Source of the DNA: Niallia sp. Man26
GTDB lineage: Bacteria; Bacillota; Bacilli; Bacillales; Cytobacillaceae
Length of the DNA: 64,000 nt
Assembly (NCBI RefSeq): GCF_022049065.2
Contig: NZ_CP095743.1
Span: 2,061,001-2,125,000 of the forward strand
Reading direction: 5' to 3'
Position 1 is the stretch's first letter, and the number at the start of each line of letters is the position of its first letter. The position numbers were made by a program, and so were the translations under genes. Positions 18,318 to 24,958 of this stretch are shown here, in pieces. The notes beneath the pieces are model-generated. The model saw only the letters and a list, made by a program, of their open reading frames with translations, was not told the origin of the DNA and made no database searches.

Positions 18318-19352
18318 ATGCAAAAAACTGAATTAATGGAGCTCTTGTTTACTATGTCTGACAGAGAGCTCTATTATAAAACCAATCCAGATTACTATAA
18401 TTCCTTGTTTGATAGCTGTGACAGCATAGAGCTTAATAACCAAAAAGTATATGTCTTCAAGTTCAACGATCAAAAAAAGGAGAATGCCTATTCTCCGCCT
18501 AACCCAACTCTTGAAATTGTTAAGCATTCCAGGTATTCTACTATTCCTTTCCATATTCATGACTATATAGAAATGAACTATGTATATGCAGGGACCTGCA
18601 CGGCTATCGTCCAGGATAAAGTTATCCCGTTACAGTGCGGAGATGTTTGTATCATGGATACAAACGTGCCTCATACAATCTGTGATGCAGAGGAAAAGGA
18701 TATTATCATCAATATTCTCATGGATAAAAGCTACTTTACTGCTTCCATGCTCGGACAGCTGTCAAGCAATAGCATTATTTCCGACTTTATATTAGAGGCT
18801 ATATCACATGATCGCCTGCATAACCGCTTTCTTTTATTTCACTGTCAGAACAGTGATAAGCTAGGCTCACACGTCGAGAATCTGTTATGTGAATTCTACG
18901 AACCTAGCTTTTGCTCAAAAGATATTATCAACGCTTATATGGTATTAATCTTTGCAGAAATGCTTCGACATTTTCAAACAGACAATAACAGCAAATCGGC
19001 TAATGGGAAACAGAATCCGATATTGGATATCCTTCTATACATGGAGGAAAATTTTCAAAGCTGTACCTTACAAGAGGTAGCACAGCATTTCAGCTTCCAT
19101 CCCAACTATTTAAGCAGGCTTATTAAAAAAAGTACTGGGAAAAGCTTCAAACAGCTACTTCAGGAACAAAAGCTTAACAAAGCTTCCTATTTGCTAAATC
19201 ACACATCCATGACAATTGCCGAAATTTTAAATGAAATAGGATATCAAAATCATGGCTTCTTTAATAGAATCTTTAAAGAGAGATATAATGTGACACCTAA
19301 AGAGTATCAAAGGAATATTCACCTTGGACAAAAAAGCACGCCCATTTCTTAA
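18318..19352 (+). CDS. AraC-family transcriptional regulator (cupin sensor), rhamnoside-side copy
   Basis: A 344-residue regulator divergent from the PTS/glycosidase operon. The N-terminal half has a cupin core with IPFHIHDYIEMNYVYAG and CGDVCIMDTNVPHTI. The C-terminal DNA-binding part shows TLQEVAQHFSFHPNYLSRLI and QNHGFFNRIFKERYNVTPKE. It is clearly homologous along its length to the AraC protein at 12969-13934. The divergent arrangement suggests it activates the PTS operon when the imported sugar or a product is present. AGAGGTGGA precedes the ATG. Confidence 0.9.
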   Translation: MQKTELMELLFTMSDRELYYKTNPDYYNSLFDSCDSIELNNQKVYVFKFNDQKKENAYSPPNPTLEIVKHSRYSTIPFHIHDYIEMNYVYAGTCTAIVQDKVIPLQCGDVCIMDTNVPHTICDAEEKDIIINILMDKSYFTASMLGQLSSNSIISDFILEAISHDRLHNRFLLFHCQNSDKLGSHVENLLCEFYEPSFCSKDIINAYMVLIFAEMLRHFQTDNNSKSANGKQNPILDILLYMEENFQSCTLQEVAQHFSFHPNYLSRLIKKSTGKSFKQLLQEQKLNKASYLLNHTSMTIAEILNEIGYQNHGFFNRIFKERYNVTPKEYQRNIHLGQKSTPIS

Positions 19353-19369
19353 ATGTGGGCGTGCTTTTT
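19331..19369. terminator. Bidirectional terminator between AraC and the GGDEF/EAL gene
   Basis: Arms GCACGCCCA (19336-19344) and TGGGCGTGC (19356-19364), flanked by five A and five T. The left arm lies within the last codons of the AraC gene. Confidence 0.88.
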
Positions 19370-19384
19370 GATTCCATTATTCTG

Positions 19385-21721
19385 TCACAATGCATTGTTC
19401 ACAAGAAACTTCTCACAGTCTTCCACATTTAGCGGCCGGCTGAACAAGTAACCTTGCAATTCATCACATTGGACTTCTTCTAGAAATGCTCTTTGATGTT
19501 CGTCTTCTACACCTTCCGCAATAACTTTTACGTTTAATGCCTTTGACATCATTACAATCATTCGGACAATCGCTGTATCTTTCTCGCTTTTTTCCAACGA
19601 GGTGATGAAAGACCGGTCAATTTTTAATCTGTCAATCTGAAATTTGCTTAAATAATGCAAAGAGGAATAGCCTGTTCCAAAATCATCAATGGCAATATTA
19701 AAGCCCATTTCCTTTAGACAAGCAAGCTTGGACATATTTTGTTCAATTGGTCCCATCGCAATACTCTCCGTTATTTCTAGCTCAATGTTTTTTGGATTTG
19801 CACCAGTTTCGTTCATAATCGTCTTTACTAGGTTAACGAAATTCTCTTGCTGAAACTGCAGAGATGAAATATTGACAGCAATTCGTAAATCAGGGAATCC
19901 CTTTTTACACCATAGCACAGACTGCCTGCAAGCCTGCCATAAAACACTTTCTCCGATTGGCAAAATGAGGCCTGTTTCCTCAGCTATGGGAATAAACTCA
20001 CCTGGCGGAACAAGACCGATTCCTGGTCGCTCCCAGCGCACCAATGCTTCCACGCCAACAATTTGACGAGTGTGTAAGGATATTTGCGGCTGGTAATGCA
20101 AGATGAATTCATTTCGTTCAAGCCCTTTTCTTATCGAGCGCTCTAATTCCATTATAGACTTCATACTCATGGAGCCATTATATACTTTAAAATGATCTTT
20201 ACCATTTTCTTTCACATTGTACATGGCCGTATCTGCCTTCATCAATAAAGCATCTAGGTCGCTGCCGTGATCAGGATACATAGCAATGCCAATACTTGGT
20301 GTAATATTCAATTCAACATTATTTATAAAATAGGACTCTCGCAAGCTCTTAAGTATTAATTGCGCAAGTTCTTCGATTTTACAGATCTCTGCATTTTCAA
20401 TCAGGAGCGCATACTCATCACCGCCAATTCTGCAGACAACCCCATTTGGGGAAACGTTGGCTGACAATCTTTCCCCCACTTCCTTCAAAAGCAAGTCACC
20501 ATAGGAATGGCCAAGACTGTCATTTATATGCTTGAATCGGTCTAAATCTAGAAGGATAAAGGCAAGCTTTTTACTTGAGCAGTTATTCTCTAAAGCCTGT
20601 GCAAGCCGCTTTTCCATATACCTGCGATTTGGCAGTCCTGTAACAACATCATGAAAGGCAAGGTATTCCATCGAATTGATAATTTCGACGAGCTTGTCTG
20701 TCCTTTCTTTTACCTTCTGCTCTAAACCTTCATTTAATCTGTTTAAATCATCGACTAATCTGTCGTTTTCAAGCAATGTAAAGATTTGCCTTATTATCAG
20801 CAGGATAATGCTGATGGATAATCCAAGAAAAACCGGATGTGTGCCATACAGCAAATACGTAAAATAGAAGGTCAATATCAATACACCAAAATAGGGAATA
20901 ATATGCTTTATGTAAATATTTTCATTTTCCTGTGTGTTATTGCGCGATAATGCAAAAGCAGGCGCTGGTTGATGATAGATACCTGAGAGCCCAATTAAAA
21001 GGGCAGATAATATCCACATTGGTTCATTAATACTGCCGACAGAATAAGCATCGATCACTTTAAGATAAGTAAAAATCGTGTCTGCGACTATTTGTGTAAG
21101 TAAACCAGCAACAAGCAGAAAGGTAGTTTTCTTAGCCAAAACTCTTTTCGATGTATTAAAAAGACTAATTACCCCTACTAGGACAATAAGATCTAATATG
21201 GGATAAATCAATTCTGTTAACGAAAAGCTAATATTAGCAGATTGACTGAATAAAGGTCTAATTAAAAACAACCAGCTAAAGGTTACTGCTGCCGACATCG
21301 CAATTAAGATATCCAGCAAAAATCTAATGGTTAAAAGCGAACTTTTAATCTGGTTAATCAGGACAAGCAAGGACAAAAAATATAAAATGTTCTGTACGAT
21401 AAAAAATTTCTCTGCTAATTTACCATAGCCGCTATTATTATTTAAAATAAATTGGTTATAGCTCCAAAGCATTGTGCCGACAAGATAGAACAGCACCCCT
21501 AATGCAAGCAAAAGCCAAAAGCTTTTAGCTGAAGTTTTATCTTTTAAAAATGTGGATAGGATCCAATAGATAGATGCACTGCAGGCAATCAACTGGAAGC
21601 TTACACCGCCCCAGTCCAGCAGCTGTTGATTGCTGCTGAAGATGATATTCCAAAGGACGTTTGCCACAATAAAAAAAACGATAAAGGAATAGGCAAACCG
21701 TTTTGTACTTAGACTAGACAT
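19385..21721 (-). CDS. Membrane-bound bifunctional GGDEF/EAL cyclic-di-GMP protein
   Basis: A 778-residue protein. Residues 1-320 form about nine membrane spans, a probable sensor. A short coiled linker (LNRLNEGLEQKVKERTDKLV) leads to a GGDEF domain with VTGLPNRRYMEKRL and IGGDEYALL, then an EAL domain with VEALVRWERP, ELEITES, DDFGTGYSSLHYL, LKIDRSFI and VIAEGVED. Both catalytic signatures look intact, so it may make and degrade c-di-GMP. The RxxD inhibitory site expected five residues before GGDEF is absent (SPNG stands there). It is 14 bases downstream of the GNAT-like gene, probably one transcript. GGAG precedes the ATG. Confidence 0.93.
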   Translation of the reverse strand: MSSLSTKRFAYSFIVFFIVANVLWNIIFSSNQQLLDWGGVSFQLIACSASIYWILSTFLKDKTSAKSFWLLLALGVLFYLVGTMLWSYNQFILNNNSGYGKLAEKFFIVQNILYFLSLLVLINQIKSSLLTIRFLLDILIAMSAAVTFSWLFLIRPLFSQSANISFSLTELIYPILDLIVLVGVISLFNTSKRVLAKKTTFLLVAGLLTQIVADTIFTYLKVIDAYSVGSINEPMWILSALLIGLSGIYHQPAPAFALSRNNTQENENIYIKHIIPYFGVLILTFYFTYLLYGTHPVFLGLSISIILLIIRQIFTLLENDRLVDDLNRLNEGLEQKVKERTDKLVEIINSMEYLAFHDVVTGLPNRRYMEKRLAQALENNCSSKKLAFILLDLDRFKHINDSLGHSYGDLLLKEVGERLSANVSPNGVVCRIGGDEYALLIENAEICKIEELAQLILKSLRESYFINNVELNITPSIGIAMYPDHGSDLDALLMKADTAMYNVKENGKDHFKVYNGSMSMKSIMELERSIRKGLERNEFILHYQPQISLHTRQIVGVEALVRWERPGIGLVPPGEFIPIAEETGLILPIGESVLWQACRQSVLWCKKGFPDLRIAVNISSLQFQQENFVNLVKTIMNETGANPKNIELEITESIAMGPIEQNMSKLACLKEMGFNIAIDDFGTGYSSLHYLSKFQIDRLKIDRSFITSLEKSEKDTAIVRMIVMMSKALNVKVIAEGVEDEHQRAFLEEVQCDELQGYLFSRPLNVEDCEKFLVNNAL

Positions 21722-21735
21722 CTATATCTCCATTC

Positions 21736-22302
21736 TTATTTAAATATCGTTTTTCTTTTTATATCTTTTGGCTGAATCAGCCAAGAAAATTTATCTTTAT
21801 GTTCATATATCTCTTGTGGATATAGGATAGCAGGAATGACATAATCTCCTTTATAGTATATTTTTTCGCCGGCAGTTTCCAGTGGTATTTTGTAAACAGT
21901 TTTTAATGCTCGAAAAAAAACTCTTTCCAACAGAACGACACAATGGGTGATTTGGCGGGATTGTGCGTAATCCACATACAAAGTTAACAGCCTTTCTAAA
22001 TTTTTGCCGCGATGGTTCTTTAAAATTGCTACCTTATCAATCTCCATAATTTGCTCTAGTTTCAACGATTTAATTTTCTCCAGCTCGTGAAAGGGGAAAA
22101 CACTGTTAATATTATTAGTCGGATGGAGAGAATATGGCTTAAATTCAATAGTTCCTACTTTTTGTTCATTTGGATCAATTATTAAAAAACGGTCTGCATC
22201 CATCTCAGACATTTCAAAGCCATATCCCTTTTCAACCCAGCACTCCATCCAGATTTGATTAAACTCATTAAGCAATGCAAACGAATCAACTTTCATATAC
22301 AC
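21736..22302 (-). CDS. GNAT-like acyltransferase fold protein (N-acyl-amino-acid-synthase-like)
   Basis: A 188-residue protein that I recognise only by fold pattern. The middle reads MEIDKVAILKNHRGKNLERL, which resembles the acetyl-CoA-binding or acyl-donor loop of GNAT proteins, followed by THCVVLLERVFFRALKTVY and a C-terminal beta stretch. This order is reminiscent of LuxI-like and FeeM-type N-acyl synthases rather than ordinary acetyltransferases. The likely start is GTG at 22302 with GGAGG eight bases before; an in-frame ATG lies two codons later. It is the first gene of a probable operon with the GGDEF/EAL protein. Substrates are unknown, and no close family name can be given. Confidence 0.55.
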   Translation of the reverse strand: MYMKVDSFALLNEFNQIWMECWVEKGYGFEMSEMDADRFLIIDPNEQKVGTIEFKPYSLHPTNNINSVFPFHELEKIKSLKLEQIMEIDKVAILKNHRGKNLERLLTLYVDYAQSRQITHCVVLLERVFFRALKTVYKIPLETAGEKIYYKGDYVIPAILYPQEIYEHKDKFSWLIQPKDIKRKTIFK

Positions 22303-22416
22303 ATTACTTCCCTCCCATAAATTACAAGCTTTATGCCTTTCTAGTATGTATGCAAGGTTATTATACTTATTTTTTCTTAAGCTAGTAACGAAAAAAGTGA
22401 AAAAAATCTAATAAAA

Positions 22417-22430
22417 TGAAAACGTTTTCC
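22417..22430 (-). promoter_or_regulatory. cre-like site upstream of the GNAT-like gene
   Basis: TGAAAACGTTTTCC matches the near-palindromic cre consensus TGAAAACGTTTTCA except for the last base. It lies about 115 bases upstream of the GNAT-like start; a TATAAT hexamer on the minus strand lies between. The rest of 22303-22533 is AT-rich with no gene. Confidence 0.5.
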
Positions 22431-22533
22431 AGTAGGTTCCACAACTGTCAAAAAAGCGGATAATTTTATTGCTGATTTAGACATTTCTTACTTTATTTGG
22501 ATACGTAAAATTTATTTACAAGAGAATAAAAAA

Positions 22534-22555
22534 GCTAAGCGGGTATCCGCTTAGC
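22534..22555 (-). terminator. Terminator after the DUF4181-like gene
   Basis: Arms GCTAAGCGG / CCGCTTAGC with a four-base loop, followed on the minus strand by six T. Located two bases beyond the stop codon. Confidence 0.85.
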
Positions 22556-22557
22556 AA

Positions 22558-22917
22558 TTAGACTTTAAGTATCCATTCAAAATATATGGCGAGATAAAAT
22601 GCTACTCCAAAGATAATCATGAAAATAATGGTGCCAATATATTGTTTTGATCCTTTTATGTATTTCCATTCCATGAATGCTTCGTATCCGAATATGACAA
22701 GCAAATATGCCGGCCAGATAAAGGAGCTATCGGCATCCAATATAAACGGCGAGGTACAAACGATTAATATGGCGATGATTACCCTTCCGAATATGTCTGC
22801 CTTCTTTCCCTCTGTTTTAGATACCTTCTTTTTTTGAACACCTAGCAATTTAAATAGGAGTTTTTCAATTAAGTATACACCTGCCCATACTATGGCAAAT
22901 AAGATGATATATTTCAT
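22558..22917 (-). CDS. Small membrane protein, DUF4181-like
   Basis: A 119-residue protein with four predicted membrane segments: IILFAIVWAGVYLIEKLLF, VIIAILIVCTSPFI, WPAYLLVIFGYEAFMEW and TIIFMIIFGVAFYLAIYFEW. The basic stretch KKKVSKTEGKK lies between the first two. The order and the YxAFMEWKYxKGSKQYI segment resemble the DUF4181 family of bacilli, which has no known function. It lies 38 bases downstream of a decayed small gene with which it was probably co-transcribed. Confidence 0.65.
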   Translation of the reverse strand: MKYIILFAIVWAGVYLIEKLLFKLLGVQKKKVSKTEGKKADIFGRVIIAILIVCTSPFILDADSSFIWPAYLLVIFGYEAFMEWKYIKGSKQYIGTIIFMIIFGVAFYLAIYFEWILKV

Positions 22918-22955
22918 GCTGCTTATTATTTCCTCTCTATTTTCTATTGTTTAGC

Positions 22956-23188
22956 TTAGTCAGCTACAGGTGAATCTTGCTTCTCCCAGTCTGTCGGTCC
23001 TTTTAGACGGCACAAATTTTTGCCAATACTCACCGGTTTCTTTATTGAATAAAAGAATATTATTATCGTTTACTGGGAATTACCTCATAGTTTCCTTCTG
23101 ATTTTAAAGAGCTGGCAATGCCCCATCAGCCTGCTGCTACGCAAAGTCCTAGAAAAATTATGGAATAGGCCAAAAGATTTTTATGCAT
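22956..23188 (-). pseudogene. Decayed small membrane/secreted protein gene
   Basis: From an ATG at 23188 with AAGGAG before it, the reading begins MHKNLLAYSIIFLGLCVAAG, hits an in-frame TGA, and resumes WGIASSLKSEGNYEVIP. A frameshift is then needed to read NDNNILLFNKETGEYWQKFV, and another to reach GPTDWEKQDSPVAD and a stop at 22956. The pieces together resemble a small bacillus protein with an N-terminal membrane anchor and a GEYWxKFxP motif. One stop and at least two frameshifts show that it no longer encodes a functional product, unless the assembly is wrong. Confidence 0.7.
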
Positions 23189-23278
23189 CTAACAACTCCT
23201 TCCTTATTTATCCATTATAACCTTTACAGTTATTAACAGATAGACTTTTTTCTGAGCATGTTTATGAAAAATAAAAAA

Positions 23279-23296
23279 AGCTGCCAAGCGGCAGCT
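23279..23296 (-). terminator. Terminator after the LysM/SH3 gene
   Basis: Arms AGCTGCC / GGCAGCT with a four-base loop, followed on the minus strand by seven T. It lies about 70 bases beyond the stop codon at 23365. Confidence 0.8.
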
Positions 23297-23364
23297 TATA
23301 AAATCATCCTTTTCATATACAGAAGCACTTATTTAATAGGAAGGAATTGCTGCATTCTTTTAGA

Positions 23365-24606
23365 TTACTTAACCGCCGTAATAACCATCTGCTGCCCTCT
23401 TTTTGCCTTTACAGTTAAAGTAGCCTTTTGCCCTTGCTTTTCATAAAGGCTGTTGAGGATTCCATCTGTTTCCGGCTTTGCAGCATAAGTAACGCCGTCA
23501 TTTGTAATAAAACGCACGGTGCCGTCTGGACTAATTCCGCCAATTGTCGCCTCCACCTTCAGGAGACTGTCAGAAGATGTAATCGCAGGTATGTTAATAA
23601 CTTGGCCGACTCGAAGTTTAGTTGGATCAACATTCGGATTTGCTTCTTGTAATAGGGAAACAGAGATTCCATAACTTTTGCTGATTTTATAAAAAGTGTC
23701 ACCCTTTTTAATAGTATATGTTTTTGTATCCTTTGCAGTTTCCGTATTTTTGACAGCTTCACTCGCTGATGTCTTATTTGCTAAGTAAGCACTGCTTACA
23801 TAGGCTTTTTTCCCTTTGTAATCGATTGAGGACCAGCCATTTTTGTCTGCTTTCACTGTAACTTTCGCTCCTTCTTTCAATGAGCCAAGTACAGCATCTT
23901 TTGTAGACGGGCCGCTCCTCACCCTTAAAGAGTCTGCTGTCACGTATTTAGTCACTGTCTTGATTGTTGTTTCCGATGTCTTAACAGCCGAATCTGCTAA
24001 ATAAGCAGCGCTTACATAGGCAAGACGGCCATCAATAAGAATGCCGGCCCAGCCGTTTTTAATAAATGAAACTTTGACCATATTCCCCTGTTTCAGCTTG
24101 CCGATAATGCTGCTGTCTGTTGTTGCCTTTGCACGAATATTAAGCACGGTTGCTGTTACTTTTTTGTCTTGCACCTTTGGCAACAAAATTTTATCCCCTT
24201 GGGACACAGTGCCATTCACATTTGTAATCGCTTCTGCCGTTACACCATGAGTAGCTGCAATCTCTGTAATTGTTTCATTCTTTTTCACTTCATATGTATA
24301 TTCCTGGATGCATGCAGAAGCAGTACTTGCGCCTAATGAAAAGAGAACCGTAAAAATCCCTGTAACTACAAGCCGTTTTGCCGGACTTGCTTGCACCATT
24401 TTCCTAACCTTTGCCACATGCTCCATAAAGCTTTCTTTAATGCTTTCCAGAACGGATTTGATATTCCAAGCGTCTCTTATATCTAAGCTTGGAAGATTTC
24501 TCTCTAATTCACGCTTTTCCATTCTAGTAGTATAGACAGGTTTGTCTGTATGTCTGTTTCTCCTTAAGACTTTAAGCTCGCCGTCAGCTCCTACTAAACT
24601 TGTCAT
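23365..24606 (-). CDS. LysM and SH3 domain cell-wall protein with a long N-terminal extension
   Basis: A 413-residue exported or membrane-anchored wall protein. A charged N-terminal stretch of about 75 residues precedes a single hydrophobic segment, RLVVTGIFTVLFSLGASTAS. The domains in order are LysM (YEVKKNETITEIAATHGV), bacterial SH3 (TVLNIRAKATTDSSIIGKLK), a second SH3 (DSLRVRSGPSTKDAVLGSLK) and a second LysM (YTIKKGDTFYKISKSYGISV). A C-terminal module of about 80 residues follows. LysM binds peptidoglycan glycan chains. No catalytic domain is evident. I used the ATG at 24606; a TTG six codons upstream is an alternative. It is transcribed alone after a leader of about 300 bases. Confidence 0.85.
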   Translation of the reverse strand: MTSLVGADGELKVLRRNRHTDKPVYTTRMEKRELERNLPSLDIRDAWNIKSVLESIKESFMEHVAKVRKMVQASPAKRLVVTGIFTVLFSLGASTASACIQEYTYEVKKNETITEIAATHGVTAEAITNVNGTVSQGDKILLPKVQDKKVTATVLNIRAKATTDSSIIGKLKQGNMVKVSFIKNGWAGILIDGRLAYVSAAYLADSAVKTSETTIKTVTKYVTADSLRVRSGPSTKDAVLGSLKEGAKVTVKADKNGWSSIDYKGKKAYVSSAYLANKTSASEAVKNTETAKDTKTYTIKKGDTFYKISKSYGISVSLLQEANPNVDPTKLRVGQVINIPAITSSDSLLKVEATIGGISPDGTVRFITNDGVTYAAKPETDGILNSLYEKQGQKATLTVKAKRGQQMVITAVK

Positions 24607-24927
24607 GAATAAAACGACCCCCAATAACTCTTTGTAAGATAATATTAAGACATCTAGGAAAAAGAATATATGCGATAAATGGAGGATTCCAACCTATAAC
24701 TATTTGCCCAAAGATTACCAACCCGTTGTCAATTTACCCGAGGTTTTGCCGAAAAAAACATTATTCTCCCAATCTCCTTCCATAATTAGTGAAAAAACAG
24801 TTAAAATGTAATACTTTTGTCATAGTATTATCCTTGATTTTTAATCTTTAATATTTTTTGTCTATGACAAGGTTATTTTCTATATTCGCATAAAATCCCT
24901 CTGCTTTTTCCTTATAAAATAGAAAAC
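24607..24927. other. Intergenic leader and promoter region of the LysM/SH3 gene
   Basis: No gene is visible in this 320-base stretch. It holds a WalR-like element TGTAAT-N5-TGTCAT at 24807-24823 and an inverted pair GTCATAG / CTATGAC at about 24819-24868. A moderately GC-rich part at 24675-24755 could fold as a leader RNA. I could not match it to a riboswitch. Confidence 0.4.
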
Positions 24928-24950
24928 AGGAGGACAAATTTTGTCCTCCT
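24928..24950 (-). terminator. Hairpin after the bifunctional aldolase gene
   Basis: Arms GGAGGACAAA / TTTGTCCTCC, followed on the minus strand by TGTTTTCTATTTT. The T tract is interrupted, so termination may be incomplete. Confidence 0.6.
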
Positions 24951-24958
24951 TCTCTTAT

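Noticed and set aside
24675-24755. Possible c-di-AMP (ydaO-type) riboswitch ahead of the LysM/SH3 gene
   Set aside because: A weak likeness to the conserved CCCGTCAGCTAACCTCG end lies on the plus strand, pointing away from the gene, and the match is broken in the middle.
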